From assembly GCA_905186105.1 (NCBI GenBank), contig LR994475.1, forward strand, positions 360,153-368,254: DNA of 8,102 bases, written 5' to 3'. This stretch comes from an uncultured Sutterella sp. (GTDB taxonomy: Bacteria > Pseudomonadota > Gammaproteobacteria > Burkholderiales > Burkholderiaceae_F). Position 1 is the stretch's first letter. Every line of letters begins with the position of its first letter. Below, piece by piece: positions 1-6,636 of this stretch. Both the position numbers and the translations under genes were made by a program. Under the pieces are notes generated by a model that was given only the letters and a program-made list of their open reading frames with translations, was not told where the DNA came from and made no database searches.

Positions 1-155
1 AGCATCTAAGCGGGAAACTTGCCTGAAGATAAGTCTTCCTGGAGGCTAGACCTCCCTAAAGAGTCGTTCGAGACCAGGACGTTGATAGGTTGGGTGTGTA
101 AGTGTTGTGAGACACTAAGCTAACCAATACTAATTGCTCGTGCAGCTTGATCCTA
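1..155 (+). rRNA. rrl: 23S ribosomal RNA, 3' end (partial)
   Basis: The stretch contains the conserved 3'-terminal region of bacterial 23S rRNA: AGCATCTAAGCGGGAAACTT at 1-20, GGACGTTGATAGG at about 78-90, the GGGTGTGTAAG element, and GCTAACCAATACTAATTG near 119-135. The 3' boundary is placed near 155 by analogy with other betaproteobacterial 23S ends (CGTGCAGCTTGA followed by a few bases) and is uncertain by about 5 bases. Only the last domain is present because the gene starts outside the window. A 5S gene follows after about 120 bases, so this is the distal end of an rRNA operon transcribed on the plus strand. Confidence 0.95.
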
Positions 156-275
156 TAACCGTGAAGCTTTTTTGGCTGAATGTCGAAAAAGAGAATTTCA
201 TGAGTCAAGAGGCACATAACTCTTGCTTCATTTCTGACCAAAGTAAAGAATTCGTCCCTTAGTGGACAAAGCCTT

Positions 276-393
276 TGCCTGATGACCATAGAGAGGTGGT
301 CCCACTCCTTCCCATTCCGAACAGGACAGTGAAACACCTTATCGCCGATGATAGTTGGTTGTATTTCCAGTGAAAGTAGGACATCGTCAGGCT
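276..393 (+). rRNA. rrf: 5S ribosomal RNA, copy 1
   Basis: The ends pair to form helix I: GCCTGATGA at 277-285 with TCGTCAGGC at 384-392, including one G-U pair. The conserved internal elements are present: CCATTCCGAACAGGACAGTGAAAC (about 313-336, loop C and helices II/III) and CGCCGATGATAGT (343-355). The length of about 118 bases is normal. It lies about 120 bases after the 23S gene and is followed at once by an intrinsic terminator, so it would be the ordinary last gene of the operon if a second copy did not follow. The exact ends may be off by one or two bases. Confidence 0.95.
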
Positions 394-402
394 TCAAAAT
401 TG

Positions 403-437
403 AAAACCCCTGGTATCAAATGATGCTAGGGGTTTTT
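403..437 (+). terminator. Intrinsic terminator after 5S copy 1
   Basis: An almost perfect hairpin: AAAACCCCTGGTATC (403-417) pairs with GATGCTAGGGGTTTT (422-436) around the loop AAAT (418-421). The stem has two G-U pairs and is followed by a T run at 433-437. It should end the rRNA operon transcript about 10 bases past the 5S gene. Confidence 0.9.
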
Positions 438-551
438 CACCTCCATAGCGTTTTTCGACGCTTTCGCTAAAATAAACGTCGACCAAATTCTTGCGTGTTG
501 TTTTTAACAGCACCAGTTGTCAAAGATTCTCCTCCTTTGAGGAACCGTCTT

Positions 552-669
552 TGCCTGATGACCATAGAGAGGTGGCTCCACTCCTTCCCATTCCGAACAG
601 GACAGTGAAACACCTTATCGCCGATGATAGTTGGTTGTATTTCCAGTGAAAGTAGGACATTGTCAGGCT
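552..669 (+). rRNA. rrf: 5S ribosomal RNA, copy 2 (tandem duplicate)
   Basis: This copy lies exactly 276 bases after copy 1, with no insertion or deletion between the two. Only three bases differ: 300 T versus 576 C, 301 C versus 577 T, and 385 C versus 661 T. The first two fall near the start of the helix II/loop B segment. The last turns a helix I G-C pair into G-U, so folding is kept. The gene therefore looks functional. I see no convincing promoter in the spacer 438-551: TAAAAT at 468-473 resembles a -10 box but has no good -35. Expression may depend on read-through of the first terminator by an antiterminated rRNA polymerase. A doubled 5S gene at the end of an rRNA operon is known from Escherichia coli rrnD. 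Confidence 0.93.
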
Positions 670-677
670 TCAAAATC

Positions 678-715
678 AAAAACCTCTGGTATCAAACGGG
701 TACCAGAGGTTTTTT
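678..715 (+). terminator. Intrinsic terminator after 5S copy 2
   Basis: AAAAACCTCTGGTA (678-691) pairs with TACCAGAGGTTTTTT (701-715) around a loop at 692-700, followed by T residues. It is homologous to the terminator at 403-437, but the stem carries paired substitutions, so it is the evolved copy of the same element. Confidence 0.9.
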
Positions 716-743
716 CGTTGCTAGTCGTGCACTGCGTCATTGT

Positions 744-777
744 CCTCGTCACAGTTAACGCTTTGTCTGTGATGAGG
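744..777. repeat. Inverted repeat between the rRNA operon and the transposase remnant
   Basis: CCTCGTCACAG (744-754) faces CTGTGATGAGG (767-777) across 12 bases. The arms match at 10 of 11 positions, and the eleventh can form G-U in one strand. No T run follows on either side, so it is not an ordinary terminator. It lies just beyond the C-terminal end of the decayed transposase and might be a relic of the element's end, but I found no matching copy at the other side. The rest of 716-836 shows nothing recognisable. Confidence 0.45.
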
Positions 778-836
778 CTCGTTTCCCTGTTAGTGTGAAT
801 GTGACGTGCCTCTTTAGACGTGAACGTCCGACTTCC

Positions 837-2531
837 TTAATCAAAGACGAAGACAGCATCGTCATAGAGCCAACTATTGAAGCTCGAAGGTGGCAAATCT
901 GCTTTAAAGACCCATGTCAGCCAATCTCTGATTTGCTTAGGCAGGGATCTAAATGCCATGGTTCTTCAGAACTTTTACGCTCTACTGTATATCGATCCAT
1001 GATCGACAACATCTTTTGCACGGAGTAGTCTGAACTCTCACCTTGGTAGTATTTGTGCGTTTGAGCACTCATGCGGTTATATTCGATTTTAAGCTCAAGG
1101 TCTTAGTACCAATAGTGCCGTGAGAAGTGCGCCTCGCGCTCTTGTTGTGCTTGCGAAGGATTGGTGAACGACGGTTCTAAAGAGACGGGTGAATGACACT
1201 GATATAGGTTTAACGCTTGAATACGGTCGCTAATGACATCACTCTTTAGGCTAGGCTAAGCCAGCCACAACGATTGGCGACCGCTGAGACTGCGCCATTA
1301 TCCACGGTCCAACCTGAGTGATATTGCTTGAGATAGGGCGATGCTGCCTGTTGTTGGTATGGGTTGGTCGCCCGACCAACTTTAAGCGCATCGAATGTTG
1401 ACATCACCACAGAATGGAGAGTCGCGCGTACCATGCTCTCTTGAGCCGTGTCGAAGCTGAAGTGGCTCTGGAGTGTCTGTGTGGTTCCATGGTCAGATTC
1501 GAGTTCGATGACATTACTTTGGCTAAATACATGGTGACGGGTATCTTGGCAATTAAAATCCCAACTAATGTCCTGCCCTTCCTTTTGAATCCAGGTGTCT
1601 TCGGCGCTATTCTCTGTCACCTGACAATCAGTTAAAAAGTGGGTATTGAGTTTACGCAGTGTGCTGATGTCGCCATGTTTGGGTACAAGCATGATTTGAT
1701 CAAGCGGAAAACTGGCTTCCTTGATGCGTTCGAGGGCATAGCGATACGTCGCTTCTTCGGTGAGCATGCCGTGATCGACAAAGGCGGACGCGATAGAGCC
1801 GTGCCACAAATCGATAACCGTGGTGAGATGGTCATCGTCAACTGAGGTTAAGAAGACGCCATAACGAAGCGGTATATCGATACTTGCATCGCGAGATTTA
1901 CGCTTCAGATCATCCGTGCGTTTAGACGAAAGTTCTTCCCACGAGCTAGATCGGCACTCTTGTAATAATTGTTGCCGTAGTGCCTGTCCAGAGAGCTTTT
2001 GAGCATTCGTAGGAAGGATCTGATGATATACTCAATCTTTATAGAGGTCTTCAGAGCCACCGTTAACCATTTGGTAGATGGTATAACAGAGCCACTGTTC
2101 AGCCATCTGACTGCCAAAGACTTCAGCCAAGCTACGCTTAAGTACCGCAATCGCTAGCGAGTTCCCGAAGGGCATAAGTCGACAAGAAGAATTTGTAATT
2201 TAAGGGAGCTTTCGCCTCTCACACTTCTTCAAGCATTGGCTCTGTTCTGAATTGAATGCTGTCACTTAGGCAGGGTCGTTATCGGAGTTAATTTCTTGAC
2301 CCAAGTAGATGGCTTCGTCCAGGAGGTCTTGATCGAAGTAGTACCACGCTGTGCCTGCAAAGTCCGGATATTGATCCAAAAATTCAGGCGATAGCGCGAC
2401 TTCGTCATTCGCTAGGCGTTCTTCCACTGTGATGTTGACTTCTGAATGAAATGTCCTCGCTTGCCAGCTCGTGCTTCTTTTGGTGTTGCACGAGCCCAGC
2501 GCTTGCGATAAGCACGAATATACGTCCTACC
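837..2531 (-). pseudogene. Decayed DDE transposase (IS1634-like), multiple frameshifts
   Basis: No frame is intact, but successive minus-strand pieces read as one transposase of roughly 560 residues. From the N-terminus: TYIRAYRKRWARATPKEARA (near 2525-2466); LSPEFLDQYPDFAGTAWYYF (near 2394-2335, other frame); APLNYKFFLSTYALRELASD (near 2209-2150, another frame); then a long frame from about 2154 to 1246 including EVFGSQMAEQW and ALERIKEASFPLDQIMLV; SDVISDRIQALNLYQ (near 1243-1199, new frame); YSVQKMLSIMDRYTVE; and QIRDWLTWVFKADLP (frame ending at stop 837-839). Frameshifts lie near 2460, 2265, 2150, 1247 and 938. In-frame stops occur at 2219-2221, 2032-2034 (TGA where Trp is likely) and 1103-1105. 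The SDxIxALNLYxx motif and the C-terminal YSxxxML element are typical of IS1634/IS4-type transposases as I remember them. Where a catalytic Asp-x-Gly is expected I read PKHGD, so that residue may be lost. No terminal repeats or target duplication were found. The transposase identity is inference from motifs; the broken frame is seen directly. Confidence 0.7.
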
Positions 2532-2569
2532 TTACTGGGTAAATTCTTTAAATTTAAGTTGAAGAAGTG

Positions 2570-2630
2570 CCGTAGCTGTAGTATGACTAACTCCCTTGTG
2601 ACGTTAGAAATGATTTTAGAGGAGCTACGG
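2570..2630. repeat. Inverted repeat CCGTAGCT / AGCTACGG
   Basis: CCGTAGCT at 2570-2577 is repeated inverted as AGCTACGG at 2623-2630, and the right arm is followed by AAAAAA. The spacer is 45 bases. It lies just upstream of the N-terminal end of the transposase remnant, so it could be part of the old element's end or of a lost leader. No functional evidence beyond the symmetry is visible. The rest of 2532-2671 holds no gene that I can recognise. Confidence 0.35.
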
Positions 2631-2671
2631 AAAAAAATAAAAAGTAGGGAGAGAACTGATGGCGATGAAAT

Positions 2672-2706
2672 AAAAAAAGGTACTTTCTTGCGAAAGTACC
2701 TTTTTT
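2672..2706 (-). terminator. Intrinsic terminator after the tRNA-Asn pair (possibly bidirectional)
   Basis: GGTACTTTC (2679-2687) pairs perfectly with GAAAGTACC (2692-2700) around the loop TTGC. Seven A residues precede it and six T residues follow it on the plus strand. Read on the minus strand it comes 8 bases after the tRNA at 2715 and has a U run, so it fits termination of the tRNA transcript. The symmetric A/T flanks would also let it work for plus-strand transcription. Confidence 0.9.
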
Positions 2707-2714
2707 CGAATTTC

Positions 2715-2790
2715 TGGCTCCCCGAGCTGGGCTCGAACCAGCGACCTGCGGATTAACAGTCCGTCGCTCTACCGACTGAGCTATCGGGGA
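2715..2790 (-). tRNA. tRNA-Asn (anticodon GTT), distal copy
   Basis: On the minus strand the 76 bases fold as a cloverleaf: acceptor stem TCCCCGA/TCGGGGA, D arm GCTCAGTCGGTAGAGC, anticodon loop CTGTTAA with anticodon GTT, T arm GCTGGTTCGAGCCCAGC, discriminator G, and encoded CCA at 2715-2717. The anticodon stem ACGGA/TCCGC has an A-C opposition in its outermost pair. The sequence is identical to the copy at 2837-2912. It is the second gene of a two-tRNA transcript and is followed by a strong terminator. Confidence 0.97.
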
Positions 2791-2836
2791 GTACTTCAGA
2801 TTGGCTAATTGTCGGTGCTAATCTTACTTGAGAACT

Positions 2837-2912
2837 TGGCTCCCCGAGCTGGGCTCGAACCAGCGACCTGCGGATTAACAGTCCGTCGCTCTACCGACTG
2901 AGCTATCGGGGA
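2837..2912 (-). tRNA. tRNA-Asn (anticodon GTT), proximal copy
   Basis: All 76 positions are identical to the copy at 2715-2790, with the same GTT anticodon and encoded CCA (2837-2839). It lies 46 bases upstream of the second copy in the direction of transcription and just downstream of a good promoter. The spacer between the two (2791-2836) has no terminator, so the pair is probably processed from one precursor. Confidence 0.97.
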
Positions 2913-2925
2913 ATCAAGGACACAA

Positions 2926-2955
2926 AGTATATATAGTCCTTCACGATATTGGCAA
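2926..2955 (-). promoter_or_regulatory. Promoter of the tRNA-Asn pair
   Basis: On the minus strand TTGCCA (2955-2950) and TATACT (2931-2926) are separated by 18 bases; TATATA two bases earlier gives a spacing of 16. Both boxes are close to the sigma-70 consensus. The start point would be near 2918, a few bases before the first tRNA at 2912. Confidence 0.7.
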
Positions 2956-2960
2956 GAGTA

Positions 2961-2987
2961 ATTTTGCAAAATACCGTGAATGCGGTA
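2961..2987 (-). terminator. Weak terminator-like hairpin after the aminotransferase
   Basis: On the minus strand TACCG (2987-2983) pairs with CGGTA (2976-2972) around a six-base loop, followed by TTTTGC. The stem is only 5 bp, so it is a weak candidate for ending the aminotransferase mRNA about 25 bases after its stop codon. Confidence 0.4.
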
Positions 2988-3012
2988 CTGATTACACTTT
3001 TGTTACACTTTT

Positions 3013-4209
3013 TCAGCGAACTCCAGCCAATGCTTTGGCAACGTAGCCCACATTCTTTTCATTGAGACCAGCAATGCAGATACGACCGTTGGTCACGCCG
3101 TACACGCCAAAGGTTTCACGCAACGCTAGCATCTGGTCTTTGTTGAGTCCAGTGAAGGAGAACATGCCAGTTTGGCGCGTAGCAAACGAAAGATCGGCGC
3201 CAAGTTTGTCACCTTCTTCCTTGAGGCGTTGACGCATTGCAAGAATACGCGTACGCATCATGGTGACTTCATCGACCCAAGCCTGACGAAGAGCATCATC
3301 CGTCAGGATTTCTGCAACAACGGCAGCCCCGTGCGTGGGCGGGTTGGAGTATTCAGCACGGACAAGCGACTTGAGAATCGAAGTGACGACAGCGGCTTCC
3401 TTGGCATTGGGCGTCACCACGTGCAAGGCACCTGCGCGTTCACCATAAAGACCAAAGTTCTTGGAGCAAGAAGAGGCAACCATGAAGGTCATGCCTGCGG
3501 CGACGAGACGACGAACGGCGGTCGCGTCTTCGTCCAAACCGCTACCAAAACCCTGGTAGGCAATATCAAGGAACGGGAAGAGGTCACGTTCCTGGAGTAC
3601 TTCAATAACCTGTGTCCACTGGTCGTACGTGAGGTCAACGCCCGTGGGGTTGTGGCAGCAAGCGTGAAGAAGAACCACTGTGCCTGCTTCCAGGGTCTTG
3701 AGTGTATCCAACAGACCTTCGAAATTCACAGCACTGGTTGTAGGATCGAAATAGGGATACTTGCCTGTGGTGAAACCGGCGTGTTCAAAAAGCGTGATGT
3801 GGTTGCCCCAGGTGGGATTAGAGACCACAGCTTTATTGAGATTAAGGTAGAGATGCGCAAGCATGGCACCTAAATGAAGGGCACCCGTGCCACCCATCGA
3901 TTGAACTGTGGAAATACGACCTGTGAGCACGGCTTCATTATCGGCACCAAAGACCAATTTCTGAATCGCTTGGCAATAAGCAGGAAGCCCGGACATGGGA
4001 ATATAGCCATGAGGCGCGCCGCGTTCAACGAGTCGAGCTTCAGCTTGACCAACAGCGTTCATCAACGGTAAACGACCTTCTTCATCGAGAAAGACGCCGA
4101 CGCCGAGGTTTACTTTAGTGTCACGTGTATCGTTCTTGTATAGTTCGTTCAGTCCCAAGATAGGATCGTCAGGATGCGCTTCCAGGGAGGCAAAATATTG
4201 GCGTGCCAT
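3013..4209 (-). CDS. Aspartate / aromatic-amino-acid aminotransferase (class I, PLP enzyme)
   Basis: A cytosolic pyridoxal-phosphate enzyme that moves the amino group between aspartate or an aromatic amino acid and 2-oxoglutarate. The 398 residues match the size of E. coli AspC (396) and TyrB (397). Visible active-site features are the GGTGA phosphate-binding turn (106-110), Trp134 in NPTWGNH, Asn187 in CHNPTG, Asp215 and Tyr218 in LDIAYQG, Schiff-base Lys250 in SSCSKNFGLYGER, Arg258, and substrate-carboxylate Arg376 in NGRICIAGL. All key residues are present. The start is ATG at 4209-4207, preceded by the ribosome site AAAGGA (4222-4217) at 7 bases. It is transcribed divergently from uvrB, an arrangement I recall from Burkholderiales, where the gene is often called tyrB. 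Substrate preference (aspC or tyrB type) cannot be decided here, so no symbol is given. A 233-codon plus-strand reading frame at 3172-3873 is only its antisense shadow. Confidence 0.93.
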   Translation of the reverse strand: MARQYFASLEAHPDDPILGLNELYKNDTRDTKVNLGVGVFLDEEGRLPLMNAVGQAEARLVERGAPHGYIPMSGLPAYCQAIQKLVFGADNEAVLTGRISTVQSMGGTGALHLGAMLAHLYLNLNKAVVSNPTWGNHITLFEHAGFTTGKYPYFDPTTSAVNFEGLLDTLKTLEAGTVVLLHACCHNPTGVDLTYDQWTQVIEVLQERDLFPFLDIAYQGFGSGLDEDATAVRRLVAAGMTFMVASSCSKNFGLYGERAGALHVVTPNAKEAAVVTSILKSLVRAEYSNPPTHGAAVVAEILTDDALRQAWVDEVTMMRTRILAMRQRLKEEGDKLGADLSFATRQTGMFSFTGLNKDQMLALRETFGVYGVTNGRICIAGLNEKNVGYVAKALAGVR

Positions 4210-4242
4210 TCTAAATTCCTTTAGAAAAGATTGATTCTTTCC

Positions 4243-4248
4243 ACTATA
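4243..4248 (-). promoter_or_regulatory. Possible -10 box of the aminotransferase gene
   Basis: TATAGT on the minus strand (4248-4243) lies about 35 bases before the aminotransferase ATG. The best -35 candidate is TTAACC, 19 bases upstream, which is poor. The divergent region 4210-4385 also contains a small inverted repeat, TTGAAT/ATTCAA (4278-4283 and 4289-4294). Confidence 0.35.
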
Positions 4249-4369
4249 ACCAAGTGTGAAGGCTTGTGGTTAAGCGTTTGAATTTCTCATTCAATTGTTC
4301 GATGCAAGTTCGAGGCAAGTCAGAATAGATAGGGAAAAACTGCTATCTTTTTCGTCATTAGAATGAGCA

Positions 4370-4375
4370 TAAAAT
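4370..4375 (+). promoter_or_regulatory. Possible -10 box of uvrB
   Basis: TAAAAT at 4370-4375 matches the -10 consensus at five of six positions. The -35 region near 4347-4352 (CTTTTT) is poor. Transcription would start near 4382. That leaves almost no leader before the ATG at 4386 but a proper ribosome site before the GTG at 4410. I found no CTGT-N8-ACAG LexA box here. Confidence 0.4.
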
Positions 4376-4409
4376 CCTCTGAAGTATGACTAACAGGAGT
4401 ACCAAGTCA

Positions 4410-6440
4410 GTGGCTGATATCGTCCGTTTTCCGGATTCCCCTTTTGTGTTGCACCAACCGTTTCCGCCTGCTGGTGATCAGCCTAAAGCGATTGAAGCTT
4501 TAGTGGATGGGTTGTCTTCGGGGCTCTTATATCAAACCCTCTTGGGGGTGACTGGGTCGGGGAAGACGTACACCATGGCGAATGTGATCGCACGTTTAGG
4601 TGTGCCCGCCATCATCATGGCGCCCAATAAAACCTTGGCAGCACAGACCTATGCGGAAATGAGAGACTTTTTCCCCGAAAATGCGGTTGAATACTTCGTC
4701 TCTTATTACGACTTTTATCAGCCAGAAGCCTACGTGCCCGCGCGTGACCTATTTATTGAAAAGGACGCTGCGGTTAATGAGCATATTGAGCAGATGCGAT
4801 TGGCTGCCACGAAGTCGATTCTTGAACGTCGAGACACCATTATTGTGGCGACGGTCTCCGCGATTTACGGTATCGGTAAGCCTGAAAGCTACACCGAGAT
4901 GCGTATGATTTTGCGTGAGGGTGACCGTAAAGATCAACGTAAGCTCATTACGCAACTCGTCAAGATGCAGTATCGCCGTACCGATACGGACTTTGTGCGT
5001 GGCACTTTCCGTGTGCGTGGAGATACGATCGACGTGTTCCCTGCTGAACACGCTGAAAGCGCCGTTCGTATTGAACTTTTTGATGACGAAGTCGAATCAG
5101 TCCTTCTTTTTGATCCGCTTACGGGGCGTGTGCAACAACGCGTCCCTCGTTTTGTGGTCTATCCAGCAAGCCATTACGTTACGCCGCGTGAAGAGGTCAT
5201 GCGTGCCATGGTGTCAATCAAAGAAGAGCTAAAGCTTCGAACCGCGGAACTCTATGACGAAGGTCGTATTGCTGAGGCGCAACGCCTACAACAACGTACG
5301 CTTTTTGACCTCGAAATGCTCGATCAAGTGGGTTTTTGTAAAGGGATTGAAAACTACTCCCGCCATTTGACGGGATTGGCACCAGGCGAAGCGCCTCCTT
5401 GTCTCATTGACTATTTGCCCACTGATAGCATCATGTTCTTTGATGAAAGCCACGTGATGATGGGACAGTTGGGCGGCATGTATCGTGGCGACCGCGCACG
5501 AAAAGAAACGTTGGTGAATTACGGTTTCCGACTGCCGTCAGCGTTGGATAACCGCCCACTACGCTTTGACGAATTTGAACGTAAGATGCGCCGCAGTGTC
5601 TTTGTTTCAGCTACGCCAGCCGACTACGAACTCGAAAAAAGTGGTGGCGAAGTGGTTGAACAGGTCGTGCGCCCAACAGGACTCGTTGACCCACAGGTCG
5701 AAGTGCGTCCTGCGACCACGCAGGTTGATGATTTGCTCTCAGAAATCACGATCACGGTCGCCAAGGGTGAACGCGTCTTGGTGACGACGTTAACGAAGCG
5801 CATGGCTGAAGACTTGACGGACTTCTTGTCTGAGCATGGCGTGCGTGTGCGTTACCTTCACTCTGATATTGATACGGTGGAGCGTGTCGAGATTATTCGC
5901 GATTTACGTGCATACCACTTTGATGTCTTGGTGGGGATTAACCTTTTGCGTGAGGGGTTAGACATTCCTGAAGTGTCTTTGGTTGCGATTTTGGACGCTG
6001 ATAAAGAAGGGTTTCTGCGTAGTGAACGCTCTTTAATTCAGACCATTGGACGAGCTGCTCGAAATTTGAATGGGCGAGCCATTCTCTACGCTGATCGTAT
6101 GACCGACAGTATGAAAAGGGCACTCACCGAAACTGAACGTCGTCGCGAAAAACAGCTCGCTTATAACAAGGAACATGGCATTACGCCTAGAGGCGTGAAA
6201 AAGGAAATTCGCGACATTATCGATGGTGTTTATCGCGGTCCTGATGTGAGTACACCAGCTACGCCCGATACGTCGACAGACTACCAGGCAATGGATGAAA
6301 AGGCGGTTTCTGAAAAACTTCGCGAATTGGAAGCGCGCATGATGGAATTTGCGCGCAATTTGGATTTCGAAAAAGCGGCAAAAGTGCGAGAACAAATCCA
6401 TCAATTACGTAGAGAAGTGTTTGGTGCGTCTGTGGACTGA
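4410..6440 (+). CDS. uvrB: UvrB, excinuclease ABC subunit B
   Basis: The DNA-damage-verifying helicase subunit of nucleotide excision repair; it is loaded by UvrA and recruits UvrC in the cytoplasm. Counting from GTG at 4410 it has 676 residues (E. coli 673). In order: the N-terminal AGDQPKAI motif, Walker A GVTGSGKT (46-53), the damage-probing beta-hairpin [12 protein letters not shown] (99-110), the DESH Walker B box (345-348) followed by [15 protein letters not shown], the helicase motif [13 protein letters not shown] (509-521), motif [11 protein letters not shown] (544-552), and a C-terminal UVR domain for UvrC contact (about 635-668, [20 protein letters not shown]). All are intact. The start is ambiguous. 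The frame opens at ATG 4386 without a clear ribosome site, while AGGAG at 4395-4399 stands 10 bases before GTG 4410, which I prefer. VMMGQL after DESH differs from E. coli VTIPQI but resembles betaproteobacterial UvrB as I recall it. It is divergent from the aminotransferase; the phosphatase gene follows after about 196 bases. Confidence 0.97.
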   Translation: MADIVRFPDSPFVLHQPFPPAGDQPKAIEALVDGLSSGLLYQTLLGVTGSGKTYTMANVIARLGVPAIIMAPNKTLAAQTYAEMRDFFPENAVEYFVSYYDFYQPEAYVPARDLFIEKDAAVNEHIEQMRLAATKSILERRDTIIVATVSAIYGIGKPESYTEMRMILREGDRKDQRKLITQLVKMQYRRTDTDFVRGTFRVRGDTIDVFPAEHAESAVRIELFDDEVESVLLFDPLTGRVQQRVPRFVVYPASHYVTPREEVMRAMVSIKEELKLRTAELYDEGRIAEAQRLQQRTLFDLEMLDQVGFCKGIENYSRHLTGLAPGEAPPCLIDYLPTDSIMFFDESHVMMGQLGGMYRGDRARKETLVNYGFRLPSALDNRPLRFDEFERKMRRSVFVSATPADYELEKSGGEVVEQVVRPTGLVDPQVEVRPATTQVDDLLSEITITVAKGERVLVTTLTKRMAEDLTDFLSEHGVRVRYLHSDIDTVERVEIIRDLRAYHFDVLVGINLLREGLDIPEVSLVAILDADKEGFLRSERSLIQTIGRAARNLNGRAILYADRMTDSMKRALTETERRREKQLAYNKEHGITPRGVKKEIRDIIDGVYRGPDVSTPATPDTSTDYQAMDEKAVSEKLRELEARMMEFARNLDFEKAAKVREQIHQLRREVFGASVD

Positions 6441-6444
6441 TGTT

Positions 6445-6473
6445 TTGGCGATTTTGTGACAATTGTGTAAAAT
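6445..6473 (+). promoter_or_regulatory. Promoter downstream of uvrB, for the phosphatase gene
   Basis: TTGGCG (6445-6450) and TAAAAT (6468-6473) are separated by exactly 17 bases, a good sigma-70 arrangement. It begins 4 bases after the uvrB stop codon. Transcription would start near 6480 and give a leader of about 155 bases before the phosphatase start. A short hairpin, CCTCA/TGAGG (6480-6484 and 6492-6496), would lie at the extreme 5' end. Confidence 0.55.
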
Positions 6474-6578
6474 CATATCCCTCAGGCGTTTTGAGGCTGT
6501 GAGCCCATAAAGCTACAAAAATTGTACTAGGCAGAAACGTTTGAGTGCAGTAGGATATATGCGTTATGGTTTTGCCGC

Positions 6579-6611
6579 AGTCACTCAACCCACGTGACGG
6601 AATGCGTGACT
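6579..6611. repeat. GTGAC repeats before the phosphatase gene
   Basis: AGTCAC (6579-6584) faces GTGACT (6606-6611) as an inverted repeat, and CGTGAC is present twice as a direct repeat (6593-6598 and 6605-6610), one helical turn (12 bases) apart. The cluster ends 25 bases before the phosphatase start and could be an operator. No known regulator motif is recognised. Confidence 0.3.
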
Positions 6612-6636
6612 CCATCAGTGAAACGGAATAATAAAA

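Larger units (their letters stand above)
273..697 (+). repeat. Tandem duplication of the 5S gene plus terminator, period 276
   Basis: The unit at about 273-421 is repeated at about 549-697 with a constant offset of 276. It covers the whole 5S gene, the AT-rich linker and the left arm and loop start of the terminator. The alignment runs without gaps up to the terminator loop. About seven substitutions are visible across roughly 149 bases, four of them in the linker and terminator. The intervening spacer (438-548) has no counterpart inside the window. Confidence 0.85.

Noticed and set aside
468..473. TAAAAT as a promoter for the second 5S gene
   Set aside because: No acceptable -35 box lies 16 to 18 bases upstream.
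56..679. Two similar minus-strand reading frames (113 and 70 codons) across the 5S genes
   Set aside because: They are antisense to rRNA; their mutual similarity only reflects the duplicated 5S unit.
795..1028. A 77-codon plus-strand reading frame
   Set aside because: It lies opposite the C-terminal part of the transposase remnant, and its translation shows no family features.
1905..2150. An 81-codon minus-strand reading frame
   Set aside because: It is a shifted frame across the transposase remnant; the neighbouring frames carry the family-like sequence instead.
3172..3873. A 233-codon plus-strand reading frame
   Set aside because: It is antisense to the aminotransferase, which has complete catalytic motifs and a ribosome site.
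4210..4409. An SOS (LexA) box before uvrB
   Set aside because: No CTGT-N8-ACAG or close variant was found in the intergenic region.
5440..5475. Unusual VMMGQL after the DESH box of UvrB as a sign of altered function
   Set aside because: As far as I recall, betaproteobacterial UvrB proteins have a similar variant here, and all other motifs are normal.
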